Shown: positions 44,357-56,370 of the stretch, one piece after another
Layout: every line of letters starts with the position of its first letter
Numbering within the stretch: position 1 is the first letter of the stretch
Source: Chrysemys picta bellii
Taxonomy: Eukaryota > Chordata > Testudines > Emydidae
Length of the DNA: 64,000 bases
NCBI RefSeq assembly: GCF_011386835.1
Contig: NC_088805.1
Span: forward strand, 14,876,836 to 14,940,835
Reading direction: 5' to 3'
Program-made: the position numbers and the translations under genes
The notes under the pieces: generated by a model
The model's input: the letters and a program-made list of their open reading frames with translations, nothing else
The model's database searches: none
Told to the model about the DNA's origin: nothing

Positions 44357-44704
44357 GGCCTTGGCTACACTTGCAGATGTACAGCGCTGTGAGTTTAACC
44401 TGATTTTGTACAGCTGAGTAGGGAAAGTGCTGCAGTCTGTCCACACTGACAGCTGCCCAGCGCACCGTCGTGGCCACATTTGCAGCATTTGCTGTGCCAT
44501 TGGGAGTGGTGCATTATGGGCAGCTATCCCACAGAGCACCTCTTCTCATTCTGGTGCCATGGATTGTGGGAAGGGGGCGTAGGTGCGGGGCATTCTGGGT
44601 CCTGTCCCAACGCCCTGTGATGCATTGCTTCGCATCCCAGAAATCCGTCCACCTTTGGCGCCATCTTTCAACAGTTTCTTTGCAATGCGATCTGTCTGTG
44701 GGAA

Positions 44705-45951
44705 ATGGAGCTTGAACTGCTGAGGCGTATGCTGACTTATCTCGCCAGCACGTCACGTTTGGCTGTTGAACTATTCCTTAAGATCCAAAGTGACACTGAG
44801 AGTGAGGAGTCCGACGATGCTATCAAGACGCGTAACACGTACGACATGAAATTGCTTGTGGCATTCACGGACATGCTCAGCACCGTGGAACGCCGCTTTT
44901 GGGCTTGGGAAACAAGCACCGAGTGGTGGGATGACATCGTCATGGAAGTCTGGGATGAGGAGCAGTGGCTGCAGAACTTTCGGATGAGAAAAGCCACTTT
45001 CTTGGGACTGTGTGAGGAGCTCGCCCCCACCCTGCGGCGCAAGGACACGAGATTGAGAGCTGCCCTGCCAGTGGAGAAGCGGGTGGCTATTGCAATCTGG
45101 AAGCTAGCAACTCCAGACAGCTACCGGTTGGTTGCAAACCAGTTTGGAGTGGGAAAGTCGACCGTTGGAATCGTGTTGATGCAAGTTTGCAGGGCCATTA
45201 ATCGCATCCTACTCAGAAGAACCGTGACTCTGGGTAACCTGCAGGACATAGTGGATGGCTTTGCACAAATGGGGTTCCCTAACTGTGGAGGGGCGATAGA
45301 TGGGACGCACATTCCTATTCTGGCACCACCCCACCTAGGATCCGAGTACGTTAATCGGAAGGGGTATTTCTCTATGGTTCTCCAGGCATTTGTGGATCAC
45401 CGTGGGCGTTTCATTGACATTAACACGGGCTGGCCCGGAAAGGTGCATGACGCACGCATCTTTCGGAACACTTGGCTGTTCAGGAAGATGCAGGCCGGGA
45501 CTTTTTTCCCAGAGCGGAACATCATGGTAGGGGAAGTCGAAATGCCCATTGTGATCCTTGGAGACCCCGCTTACCCGTTAATGCCGTGGCTCATGAAACC
45601 CTACACAGGGAGCATTGACAGCAGCAAGGAACGGTTCAGCTACAGGCTGAGCCAGTGCCGAATGACTGTGGAGTGTGCCTTTGGCCATTTAAAGGCCCGC
45701 TGGCGATCTCTGTATGGGAAGTTGGACTTGGCCGAAAACAGCATCCCCACGGTTATATCCGCGTGCTGCGCCCTCCATAATATTTGTGAAGGGAAGGGTG
45801 AAAGCTTCACTCAGGCATGGACCTCTGAGGTTCAACACCTGGAGGCTGAATTTGCACAGCCAGAGAGCAGGGCTATTAGAGGGCCCAGCCCGGGGCTGCA
45901 AGGATTAGGGATGCCTTGAGGGAGCAATTTGAGGCTGCAAACCAGCAGTGA
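44705..45951 (+). pseudogene. H3 HARBI1-like transposase, C-terminal frameshift
   Basis: The frame is open from 44705 with the same numbering as H4. It has D199 (AIDGTH), D249 (VHDARIF) and E323 (VECAFG), with a helix-turn-helix-like region at about 125-165. One base is missing in a G-run near 45880, so the last 23 or so residues are replaced and the frame stops at 45919; the original stop is at 45949-45951. The loss is outside the catalytic core, so residual activity cannot be excluded. Confidence 0.88.
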
Positions 45952-46156
45952 TATCTGGTGCCCTGCACGGGAGTGAAGTGCAGTAGTTCCAATCTTTAGG
46001 AATCAGTGTTTGCTAAGCAGACAAGCAGACTTGCTGTGCCTGTTTATTTCCTGGGCTAAGGAGTCTTTTACTTTATGCAATAATAAAGAATGTTTTCAAA
46101 GACAAAAAATCCATTTATTGAACAGAAACAAGGGGTTGGAGTGGGGAACAGTGCAA

Positions 46157-47987
46157 TCACAGATTCGCGTATGTCCTGTCTGGTGTGCTGTGCAGTGAGT
46201 GCTGCACTTCAGGATAGCTATACTGCATGGTGATTGGGGTTGAGTGAAGAGGGTAAGGGTCGTGGTTTTCAGGGCCGGATGGTGAAGATACTGGTATTGG
46301 AGGCAGCTGGTGGCGTGAAGAACACGGAAGTTGGGGAAAGTGGGTTGGAGGTGACAGTGGGGCATAACGGAAAGAGTTTTGGGACAAGGGCTGTAGGGGG
46401 GGGTGGCGTTTGCGTTTGAGGTACTGCTCCTGGATAGCGTCTGCTTGGCGCTCCAGTATGCTTATGGGCCGATCCATGCTTTGCTGCCGGTGCTTCGTGC
46501 TTCGCCGCCCCTGCGCTGCGTTTTCCTGGCGGATCCTGCTTTCTCTCTTCCTCCAGTTCTGTGCTTTCTCATTCTCTTTAATAGATTGGCGCATCACTTC
46601 TTGCAGCATGTCTTCTTTGCTTTTTCGCGGTCTCTTCCTGAGTCTTTGCAGTCTCTGAACAGGCGATAAGAGGGACGGCTGAGGTCTCAAGGTTGATGCA
46701 GCTGTATAGGCAAAATGCAACATTTAACAGAGGCAGCATTGTTTATACCAGACAGAGTAATGATTCCCCCGCACTTAAGGAGTAGAAAACACACAGGGTC
46801 TACACAATAGCATAATTTTCCCGTCCGAAACAGAGTGCGCACATCCCACGGGAGCCTCAAAATGATGATTAAGGGGGACTGATTGTTTCAGGGCTGCACT
46901 GTCCTCTGGGTTTCTGTGCCTTGGGGAGAGCCAACAGCTTCAGGGGGCACCTACACTGAACACTGTCCCAATATTTTCCACAGGAGTTCGTCCTGGACGA
47001 TATCTCGCTGCTGAGGGTGACTTGGGAAGCAAGGGAGGGTCTTCTACTGCAATGCGGCTTCTGCCCTGGCCCATATGCAGCTTGCCTGTGTGCAGCAATG
47101 GTCCCCTCGCGGCACAGTGGCGCGGACACGTTAGCCTGGCTGGGACAAGGACCACAGTGGCTCTCCCGATAAACCTGCGCAAGCGCATTGCACACGTTCT
47201 GGATGAGACATTCGAGGAGATTACCGAGTCCCATTACCGCGATGTGATAAACCACATCAATGCACTATTTTGCATCTAGGCATGCATGCCTAACCCTCCT
47301 CTCCCAAAGAGCCCGCACCGAAAAAATTCCTTCCCAAAAAAAAACCACTTACCAGGAACCTGCTCTTCTGTTTGTCTTCCACCAAGTACCAGTCGCTCTG
47401 ACTGGCTACCTTCCTCCTGGCTCGAGAAGAGCTCCTGGCTGCATGGCTCCAGGGATTCCGGGGTGTCTCCATCTGGCCCACCACCCTCACTCCCGTTTTC
47501 CTCCTCCTCTTCCTCTTCCTCCTCCCCCCCCCCACACCGGCTCTGAAGTGTCCATGGTGGTGCTCAGAGTGGAGGTGGGGTTAACCCCAAGTATCGCATC
47601 CAGCTCTTTGTAGAATCGGCAGGTCGTGGGGGGAGCACCCGAGCAGCCGTTTGCATCGCGGGCTTTGCGGTAGGCACTCCGCAGCTCCTTCACTTTAATC
47701 CTGCACTGCAGGGCGTCCCGGTCATGGCCCCTTTCCATCATGTCCTTTAATACCTTCCCGAAGGTATCATAATTCCTATGGCTGGAGCGCAGCGGGGACT
47801 GGACAGCTTCCTCCCCCCAAACACTGATGAGGTCCAGCAACTCGCCATTGCTCCACGCTGGGGCTCGCTTGGTGCGTGGAGGTATGGTCACCTGGAAAGA
47901 TTCGCTGTTAGCACTCCACGCCACGCTGGGCTGAGCAAACAGGAAGGGGATTTTTAAAATTCCCGGGGAATGTAAAGGGTGGGTCAC
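46157..47987 (-). pseudogene. H3 Myb/SANT-like partner gene, exon 1 frameshift
   Basis: Exon 1 (47353-47987) encodes the Myb/SANT-like domain, then loses frame in the C-run at about 47521-47531, which encodes the start of the acidic stretch. Exon 2 (46157-46701) is fully open to the end DRTYANL and lacks a short ELVAMQ segment present in H1. Splice sites GTAAGT and AG are kept. Confidence 0.75.
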
Positions 47988-48296
47988 ATGGTTGGTTACC
48001 TGAGACCAGTGCAGTAGAGTTTGAACTGATGACCAGAGTGGCTAGAACAGGCATTGTGGGATACTGCCGAATACTTCTGGAGGCCAGTCACAATGCATAG
48101 GGCGGCCACACTGGCACCACAGCACTGCAGCGGCAGCGCAATACATGCTATTCCTCTCGGGGACGTGGAGTACATGCAACGCTGCAGCCACGGAGATACA
48201 TCGCTGCAAATGCCTTGCCAGTGTGGACAGGGAGTGAGTTACAGCGCTGGGGGCGGCTTTACAGTGCTATAACTCGCAAGTGTAGCCAAGGGCTGA

Positions 48297-49711
48297 AAAG
48301 AATAAAATGGGATTTGGGATACACCTGGATTTTCCCCATTTACTCTTCTGCAGATGGGTGACATAGTTCAGTTAGGACTGGGCAGTAGGGGGCGTTGTCT
48401 CCCTGCATTTCTATCATGAATTGTTTACAATGGAATAAAGTAACTGTTCAATACACACTTTTAAAGAGCCTGGTGCACAGACCGTGGTGTTTGAACAGCT
48501 GCGTCCTTTCAGATCCCTCATTCAGACCGAGTGGGGGGGAGGATTGAGACACAAAATTAGAGGCACCCAAATGTACTGATTTAGTTGGAGGGAACAATCT
48601 CAGTATGAGACAAGAGACAACATGGGGCGACAGATCGGCCTGTGGGTGGCAGAAGGAAGCAATGAGACAATCCTGGCAGCAGGATGGGAAGGGTCTCAGC
48701 ACACCCATGGCCTCACTGCTGTCAGTTTGTTTGTAGGCATCACGGCAAAGGGGAGCTGGAAGGAGGCTGGCAGGAGGGGAATGAGTTAGTTCTGGGGTGT
48801 TCCCAGGGCGCGTGTCCACGCGTGAGGGGCAGCATGGGGGAAGCTGGCCCGGCTGCACTGCAGTGGTGGTGACAGTGACTCCTCTCCATGTGCATGTGAT
48901 AGAAAATATCTGTGTGCCCAGCGATGCAAAGCTCGTCCATTGCTCTCTACACGTCAGACGTTCTGCGCTAACGTTACGCTAACGACCCCTCCCAGCAGCC
49001 CCGTAACGGCCGTTCACAGACTAAGGCCAAATTCAGAGCTGAGCACCCCTAGCTGTACCCACATGGAACTGACACCCCCTTCTGTCCGCGTAAAGGGATT
49101 TAGATGCACAAAGATGTAGCTCGGCACCTTCATAAATCTGCCCCGTTCTCCTTTGGCTCAAGATATTGCGGCTCCTGCTTTAGCTCTCGCGTTCTCCTGT
49201 TCAGTCCCTGGTGATAATCGAGACGACAATCGTTACAGCGTGTTTGGCACCATGAAACATTTATATGTTTGCTTCCATGTAGATAGGCTGTAGGCAGCAG
49301 CTGCAGCTAAGAAATTATTTGGTCAGAGACACGAAGTAGTGACCACATTTACTCTGCTATATGTGTAGCTTGTAAACATGTGATTCCCCATAACTAAAAA
49401 TAAACATTTCTCCTAGATCTAGCTCCCTGCACAGGCAGTTAGACAGAACTGGTCAGTCTGTGTGCTAGCACCACCTACTTGTTCTAAATATTATTCAGGA
49501 AGTAGATTTAAGTAAAGCCCTTTGTATTAAATTAATAACAGCAAAACCCTGTTTCAATTTGAACTTGAAATAATACATGAAAATGTACAGTTTTATGGGG
49601 AGTTACTTTTTTTTAAGAAAAAACATTATTTAAAATGAATTTGAGGTTAAATTTGAAACTTGAGTGTCTATGTACTTGTTAATAGGATTTAGATTTTCAA
49701 AAGACCTGCAG
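48297..49711. repeat. Flank after H3 and V14 upstream region
   Basis: Counterpart of 35022-36438 and 56678-58093; no gene. Confidence 0.65.
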
Positions 49712-49771
49712 CCAATGAACATAGAGCAGATTTGCATGAAGGGGCCGTTCTCCAGCGCTGGGGGTTTAAGA
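49712..49771 (+). promoter_or_regulatory. V14 promoter
   Basis: CCAAT 49712-49716, octamer ATTTGCAT 49730-49737, TTTAAGA 49765-49771. The promoter is of the V3 type although the V exon is of the V12 type. Confidence 0.8.
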
Positions 49772-49838
49772 GAGAATCAGAGGGTCCCAGCTACAGACCC
49801 GTTTGCCTCAGGGAGCCGAGCTCGTCTGGATTCCCACC

Positions 49839-50306
49839 ATGGCCTGGGCCCCTCTGCTCCTCGCGCTGCTCACGTACTGCTCTGGTGAGGGAATTGTTTC
49901 TTCAGTGACAAAAATATGAAGGACACTTGCAGGTGAGGAGGTTTGTCTGTGAGGATCCGGAGTCCTTGTGCTGAGTGTGTTTGTAATGTTGATTTCAGGG
50001 GTCAGTTCGCAGCCCGTGGTGACTCAGGAGCCCTCGATGTCGGTGACCCCAGGAGGGGCTGTCACTCTGTCCTGCAGCCTGAGCACTGGAGCCGTCACCA
50101 CCGGCAACTATCCAGCCTGGTACCAGCAGAAACCAGGCTCTGCTCCTCGGACACTTATATACACCAATACCAGACCCTCCGGGATCCCTGCCCGGTTCTC
50201 TGGGTCCATATCCGGTAACAACACTGCCCTGACCATCACCGGTGTCCAGGCAGAGGATGAGGCTGACTATTACTGTGCTGTGTTTACCGGCAGTGGTAGT
50301 TGGACT
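49839..50306 (+). CDS. IGLV: V14: immunoglobulin lambda variable segment, intact, short CDR2
   Basis: Leader exon 49839-49884 (ends TCTG before GTGAGG), GT-AG intron, V exon 49999-50306; 118 codons. C41, W56, C108 and CDR3 start [10 protein letters not shown]. It differs from V12 at few positions, for example TNTRP for TNSRP and NNTALT for NNAVLT. The upstream region is the CCAAT-containing type of V16, so the boundary of the tandem duplication falls near the leader or intron. Confidence 0.93.
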
Positions 50307-50345
50307 CACAGTGATCCAGCCAGATGGGGAACTGAGACAAAAACC
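50307..50345 (+). other. V14 23-RSS
   Basis: CACAGTG 50307-50313, 23-bp spacer, ACAAAAACC 50337-50345. Confidence 0.93.
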
Positions 50346-51190
50346 TCCCCTGTCTTCCCCCGTCATCTCCTTCTGCCTGGGCTCTGCACTGGCTGCACAG
50401 TTTGGTTCCTCCCTTCAATACATCACACACTGATTGCTCCTTTTTAAAAATTACAGCCGTTTGCTGTCAGCAGGGGTCGCTGCTCCACCCACTCCCCATT
50501 CTCTCCCTCTGGGGGCGATGTCAGCCACTGTTATGCTCATTGCTTGGTCTGTCTGGCAGGAACAACTATTCCTGCCTTATAGATCCCTGCGTTACACCCA
50601 CTACCTGGGTGAAACTGGGAGCAGACGGCCACATGCTCCTTGGGTAAAGTGACACATCTCCCCTAGCACAGTTCTCCTTTGTTACCCCACCAGCTGGACC
50701 ACACCCTGAATGTCCTGGAAGTTAGAGGAAATGTAGGAAAGATCTATCAGATCCCTTAGTCCATTCCAGTTGCCGGGGTTGCATGAAGTGTCCAGATACA
50801 GGGTGTAGCAGAGAATGTTTGATATGATATGATATAAAGTGTTCAGATACAGATAATATACGATATGAAAATGCCTCCTTCCTAGGACCTCCTCCCTGGC
50901 CATGTCCCAGTGGCTCTGCAGCTTCTCTGATTCTCCGCAGAAGTTCATTAGTGCCTCCCTGGCCCCTTCTCCTCCTGACCCTGCAGCCCAGCAAGCCACA
51001 GGCCCGTGGCCATGTCCAGTTCCCTGTGGGCCAGTCTCAGTGCTCAGGTACCGCAGTGATGGGGGCGGCATAAGAACCTCAATAGAAAAGTTCATCTGCT
51101 GGCTGCAGAGTCAGTGTCCCGCGGCAGGAAGGGCCGGGGCTGTCCTAGCTAAAGCAGGAGTGATGGTGGCTGTGTCCCAAAGCTCCCCCT
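50346..51190. repeat. V14 3' flank
   Basis: Counterpart of 41948-42790; no gene. Confidence 0.55.
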
Positions 51191-51197
51191 CCCCCTC

Positions 51198-51358
51198 CAT
51201 GGAGAGACAGGAGTGTGCCCAGCAGTGGAGCTAGACATTGAAATACAGGGTCAGATGAACAAGCGGAGGGTCATCTACTAAGAGACCTCCCCGGCCTGTA
51301 TTTATAGATAGAGACTGGCCTACTGTGATGTCCCAGCCCTATTACAAGATGGGTACTG
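51198..51358 (+). mobile_element. LTR-retroelement fragment before V15
   Basis: Counterpart of 42800-42960. Confidence 0.45.
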
Positions 51359-51359
51359 C

Positions 51360-51914
51360 ATGGACGAGCTGACCATAGGACGACCCTCACTTGGACACGG
51401 GCTCTTGGGCCAGGGGCTCAGAGGCAGGGCCGAGGTGCGTGGACTGGACAGCCTGGGGCAGATGGTTGAGAGAGTTGGGCAAGGGACGCCAAGTCGAATA
51501 CAGGCCCTGGAGACACAGTTACAGGCGGCAAACCGAGCGCTGGGGGAGGTGAAAGCCTCATGCCAGACAATAATAGAGGAGGCTGCAAAACCAAAGCGAG
51601 AACTGATTCACACAAGACCAGACCTGGTACGAAAAGGACTGTGGGCAGCAACTCAAGCTGGAACAAGCTGCACTGTTCAACTCTCCTGCACCATCAGCAG
51701 TGGGTCCCCGATCCCACACGCCACCTGGCACCAGCCGAAAATATCTTCTGTGGTACAAATCCAATGCTGCCAAGCACCAGGGCACTGGGTCCCCAGTCAC
51801 TTCTCTGGGTCCAAAGATGCGACTAATACAACTAGCAACCCAACCATCACCATGACCGATGTCCAAGCAGACGATGAGGCTGGTTATTACTGTGGCACAT
51901 GGAGTGGGTTGCTG
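51360..51914 (+). pseudogene. V15: chimeric open frame, paired indels
   Basis: Counterpart of V13 with the same upstream helical segment and missing leader. Relative to V13, 17 bases are lost in the framework 2 region (near 51741) and 1 base near 51788, together 18, so the frame is restored after a scrambled stretch of about 16 residues. The scrambled part removes the framework 2 strand, so the V fold is lost. The RSS is kept. Confidence 0.75.
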
Positions 51915-51953
51915 CACAGTGATGCAGCCAGACTGAGAACTTACACAAAACCC
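51915..51953 (+). other. V15 23-RSS
   Basis: CACAGTG 51915-51921, 23-bp spacer, ACAAAACCC 51945-51953. Confidence 0.85.
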
Positions 51954-52735
51954 TTGTGTTCCAGCAGCCCGTACGGCGCATGGCTCCAGTCTGTGTGTGT
52001 CTGGGCGCGACGCTCCTCCACACAGATGTGTTGGGGTTTAACTAGGCACATTCCAATCACCAGTAAGGGGCACTACTAAGGACTATCAGGGTCTGGACAT
52101 TGAAGGCCAAATCTTGGGTCCCTTGACCCATTGGCATTTTGCCGTTCGTTGTCCATGGGACCAGGATTAGACCCTTTATGGAGCCTCACTGTGGTTCCCA
52201 GACCCAGTGATAATCCCCCCAAAACACTGCAATGTCCCGTTCCCAAATGCATGCCGTGGGAGGAGAGACTCCTGTCCGTTAAATTCCAGCTCACCCTGCA
52301 GTGCCAACCCAGTGAGATTCAGAGCCCGAACAGCTGGGTGTTAGATCCCAGAGCCCAGGCATTTCACACACAAGAACAAAGCCAGGGTAGCAAAGGAACA
52401 GATCCTGCCCATGGTATGAACAGTACCATGAGGAACGGCCGAGCCTGCGAAATGACCAGGATAAACAAGACACAGAAGGGGCTCCCCATGGTGGGGACAT
52501 TGAGAGCAACCAAGTAGTAAAGACCCCACCACTCGCGCCAGTCCTATTATAGGCATATCTGACAAGTCATGGGAGTACCCAAGTCCTAGCTATTCCTAAA
52601 GTAAATATTAGCCCAGAGGGACCAATTGGACCAATTGGATGGACACAATAAGACGCAGCCACACTCATGAATGGCAAACTGGGCTGTAGGTAGCTGGGAC
52701 CTGTCATGAATCTCTCCTTAAACTCCAGAGACTGA
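51954..52735. repeat. V15 3' flank up to H4
   Basis: Counterpart of 43574-44356, ending in target TGA at 52733-52735. No gene. Confidence 0.65.
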
Positions 52736-53093
52736 GGCCTTGGCTACACTTGCAGATGTACAACACTGTGAGTTTAACCTGACTTCGTACAGCTGAATAG
52801 GGAAAGCTCTGCAGTCTGTCCACACTGACAGCTGCCCAGCGCACAGTCGTGGCCACATTTGCAGCATTTGCTACGCCATTGGGAGTGGTGCATTATGGGG
52901 AGCTATCCCACAGAGCACCTCTTCCCATTCTGGCGCTGTGAGTTGCGGGAAGGGGGCGTGGGTGCGGGGCATTCTGGATCCTGTCCCAACACCCCGTGTT
53001 GCATCGCTTCGCATCCCAGAAATCTCTTTGTTTCCGTCCAACTTTGGCACCATCTTTCAACAGTTTCTTTGCAATGCGATCTGTCTGCGGGAA

Positions 53094-54341
53094 ATGGAGC
53101 CCGAACTGCTGAGGCGTATGCTGACTTATCTCGCCAGCACGTCACGTTTGGCTGTTGAACTATTCCTTAAGATCCAAAGTGACACTGAGAGTGAGGAGTC
53201 CGACGATGCTATCGAGACGCGTAACACGTACGACATGAAATTGCTTGTGGCATTCACGGACATGCTCAGCACCGTGGAACGCCGCTTTTGGGCTCGGGAA
53301 ACAAGCACCGAGTGGTGGGTTCACATCGTCATGGAAGTCTGGGATGAGGAGCAGTGGCTGCAGAACTTTCGGATGAGAAAAGCCACTTTCTTGGGACTGT
53401 GTGAGGAGCTCGCCCCCACCCTGCGGCGCAAGGACACGAGATTGAGAGCTGCCCTGCCAGTGGAGAAGCGGGTGGCTATTGCAATCTGGAAGCTAGCAAC
53501 TCCAGACAGCTACCGGTTGGTCGCAAACCAGTTTGGAGTGGGAAAGTCGACCGTTGGAATCGTGTTGATGCAAGTTTGCAGGGCCATTAATCGCATCCTA
53601 CTCAGAAGAACCGTGACTCTGGGTAACCTGCAGGACATAGTGGATGGCTTTGCACAAATGGGGTTCCCTAACTGTGGAGGGGCGATAGATGGGACGCACA
53701 TTCCTATTCTGGCACCACCCCACCTAGGATCCGAGTACGTTAATCGGAAGGGGTATTTCTCTATGGTTCTCCAGGCATTTGTGGATCACCGTGGGCGTTT
53801 CATTGACATTAACACGGGCTGGCCCGGAAAGGTGCATGACGCACGCATCTTTCGGAACACTTGGCTGTTCAGGAAGATGCAGGCCGGGACTTTTTTCCCA
53901 GAGCGGAACATCATGGTAGGGGAAGTCGAAATGCCCATTGTGATCCTTGGAGACCCCGCTTACCCGTTAATGCCGTGGCTCATGAAACCCTACACAGGGA
54001 GCATTGACAGCAGCAAGGAACGGTTCAGCTACAGGCTGAGCCAGTGCCGAATGATTGTGGAGTGTGCCTTTGGCCATTTAAAGGCCCGCTGGCGATCTCT
54101 GTATGGGAAGTTGGACTTGGCCGAAAACAGCATCCCCGCGGTTATATCCGCGTGCTGTGCCCTCCATAATATTTGTGAAGGGAAGGGTGAAAGCTTCACT
54201 CAGGCATGGACCTCTGAGGTTCAACACCTGGAGGCTGAATTTGCACAGCCAGAGAGCAGGGCTATTAGAGGGGCCCAGCCCGGGGCTGCAAGGATTAGGG
54301 ATGCCTTGAGGGAGCAATTTGAGGCTGAAAACCAGCAGTGA
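53094..54341 (+). CDS. H4 HARBI1-like PIF/Harbinger transposase, intact (415 aa)
   Basis: A DDE nuclease expected in the nucleus, cutting the element at its terminal repeats. The start MEPELLRRML at 53094 is chosen because it is the shared ATG of all four copies; the frame extends upstream to 52938 only in H4. In order: an acidic N-terminal region (about 30-45), a helix-turn-helix-like segment (about 125-165), then the catalytic D199 (GAIDGTH), D249 (KVHDARIF) and E323 (IVECAFGHLKARW), and ISACCALHNI near 351-360. Compared with H3, WWDD reads WWVH at 74-77, close to the N-terminal region and of unknown effect. Expression and activity are unknown, and the partner gene in this copy is broken. 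Confidence 0.9.
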   Translation: MEPELLRRMLTYLASTSRLAVELFLKIQSDTESEESDDAIETRNTYDMKLLVAFTDMLSTVERRFWARETSTEWWVHIVMEVWDEEQWLQNFRMRKATFLGLCEELAPTLRRKDTRLRAALPVEKRVAIAIWKLATPDSYRLVANQFGVGKSTVGIVLMQVCRAINRILLRRTVTLGNLQDIVDGFAQMGFPNCGGAIDGTHIPILAPPHLGSEYVNRKGYFSMVLQAFVDHRGRFIDINTGWPGKVHDARIFRNTWLFRKMQAGTFFPERNIMVGEVEMPIVILGDPAYPLMPWLMKPYTGSIDSSKERFSYRLSQCRMIVECAFGHLKARWRSLYGKLDLAENSIPAVISACCALHNICEGKGESFTQAWTSEVQHLEAEFAQPESRAIRGAQPGAARIRDALREQFEAENQQ

Positions 54342-54538
54342 TATCTGGTGCCCTGCAAGGGAGTGAAGTGCAGTAGTTCCAATCTTTAGGAATCAGTGTT
54401 TGCTAAGCAGACTTGCTGTGCCTGTTTATTTCCTGGGCTAAGGAGTCTTTTACTTTATGCAATAATAAAGAATGTTTTCAAAGCCAAAAAATCCATGTAT
54501 TGAACAGAAACAAGGGGTTGGAGTGGGGAACAGTATAA

Positions 54539-56370
54539 TCACAGATTCGCGTATGTCCTGTCTGGTGTGCTGTGCAGTGAGTGCTGCACTTCAGGATAGC
54601 TATACTGCATGGTGATGGGGGTTGAGTGCAGAGGGTAAGGGTCATGGTTTTCAGGGCCGGATGGTGAAGATACTGGTATTGGAGGCAGCTGGTGGCGTGA
54701 AGAACACGGAAGTTGGGGAAAGTGGGTTGGAGGTGACAGTGGGGCATAACGGAAAGAGTTTTGGGACAAGGGCTGTAGGGGGGGTGGTGTTTGCGTTTGA
54801 GGTACTGCTCCTGGATAGCGTCTGCTTGGCGCTCCAGTATGCTTATGGGCCGATCCATGCTTTGCTGCAGGTGCTTCGTGCTTCGCCGCCCCTGCGCTGC
54901 GTTTTCCTGGCGGATCCTGCTTTCTCTCTTCCTCCAGTTCTGTGCTTTCTCATTCTCTTTAATAGATTGGCGCATCACTTCTTGCAGCATGTCTTCTTTG
55001 CTTTTTCGCGGTCTCTTCCTGAGTCTTTGCAGTCTCTGAACAGGCGATAAGAGGGACGGCTGATGTCTCAAGGTTGATGCAGCTGTATAGGCAAAATGCA
55101 ACATTTAACAGAGGCAGCATTGTTTATACCAGACAGAGTAATGATTCCCCCGCACTTAAGGAGTAGAAAACACACAGGGTCTACACAATAGCATAATTTT
55201 CCCGTCCGAAACAGAGTGCGCACATCCCACGGGAGCCTCAAAATGGTGATTAAGGGGGACTGATTGTTTCAGGGCTGCACTGTCCTCTGGGTTTCTGTGC
55301 CTTGGGGAGAGCCAACAGCTTCAGGGGGCACCTACACTGAACACTGTCCCAATATTTTTCACAGGAGTTCGTCCTGGACGATATCTCGCTGCTGAGGGTG
55401 ACTTGGGAAGCAAGGGAGGGTCTTCTACTGCAATGCGGCTTCTGCCCTGGCCCATATGCAGCTTGCCTGTGTGCAGCAATGGTCCCCTCGCGGCACAGTG
55501 GCGCGGACACGTTAGCCTGGCTGGGACAAGGACCACAGTGGCTCTCCCGATAAACCTGCGCAAGCGCATTGCACACGTTCTGGATGAGACATTCGAGGAG
55601 ATTACCGAGTCCCATTACCGCGATGTGATAAACCACATCAATGCACTATTTTGCATCTAGGCATGCATGCCTAACCCTCCTCTCCCAAAGAGCCCGCACC
55701 GAAAAAATTCCTTCCCAAAAAAAAAGCACTTACCAGGAACCTGCTCTTCTGTTTGTCTTCCACCAAGTACCAGTCGCTCTGACTGGCTACCTTCCTCCTG
55801 GCTCGAGAAGAGCTCCTGGCTGCATGGCTCCAGGGATTCCGGGGTGTCTCCATCTGGCCCACCACCCTCACTCCCGTTTTCCTCCTCCTCTTCCTCTTCC
55901 TCCTCCCCCCCCACACCGGCTCTGAAGTGTCCATGGTGGTGCTCAGAGTGGAGGTGGGGTTAACCCCAAGTATCGCATCCAGCTCTTTGTAGAATCGGCA
56001 GGTCGTGGGGGGAGCACCCGAGCAGCCGTTTGCATCGCGGGCTTTGCGGTAGGCACTCCGCAGCTCCTTCACTTTAATCCTGCACTGCAGGGCGTCCCGG
56101 TCATGGCCCCTTTCCATCATGTCCTTTAATACCTTCCCGAAGGTATCGTAATTCCTATGGCTGGAGCGCAGCGGGGACTGGACAGCTTCCTCCCCCCCCA
56201 AACACTGATGAGGTCCAGCAACTCGCCATTGCTCCATGCTGGGGCTCACTTGGTGCATGAAGGTATGGTCACCTGGAAAGATTCACTGATAGCACTCCAC
56301 CCCACGCCGGGCTGAGCAAACAGGAAGGGGATTTTTAAAATTCCCGGGGAATGTAAAGGGTGGGTCACAT
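54539..56370 (-). pseudogene. H4 Myb/SANT-like partner gene, multiply frameshifted
   Basis: Exon 1 (55734-56370, donor GTAAG on -) is shifted in C-runs at about 56193-56200 and again near 55905-55912. Exon 2 (54539-55082) is shifted in the run near 54780. The Myb/SANT-like residues between the shifts are still readable. Confidence 0.75.

Larger units (their letters stand above)
44357..48293 (+). mobile_element. H3: PIF/Harbinger element, both ends present
   Basis: 3937 bp, same terminal repeats, TGA on both sides (44354-44356, 48294-48296). The transposase is nearly complete with a frameshifted end; the partner gene is frameshifted in exon 1. H3 and H4 share deletions that H1 and H2 lack, for example in the intron near 47105 and in exon 2. 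Confidence 0.93.
41440..49838. repeat. Tandem 8.4-kb duplication, first unit
   Basis: V12 leader to V14 leader is 8399 bp; V14 leader to V16 leader is 8380 bp. Each unit holds a V gene, a composite V pseudogene, a full-length Harbinger (H3 or H4) and an AT-rich flank. The offset stays between 8379 and 8399 throughout. Confidence 0.9.

Noticed and set aside
52938..53093. Upstream extension of the H4 transposase frame to 467 codons
   Set aside because: It is open only in H4; the other copies start at the ATG equivalent to 53094 and their upstream text is not conserved as protein.
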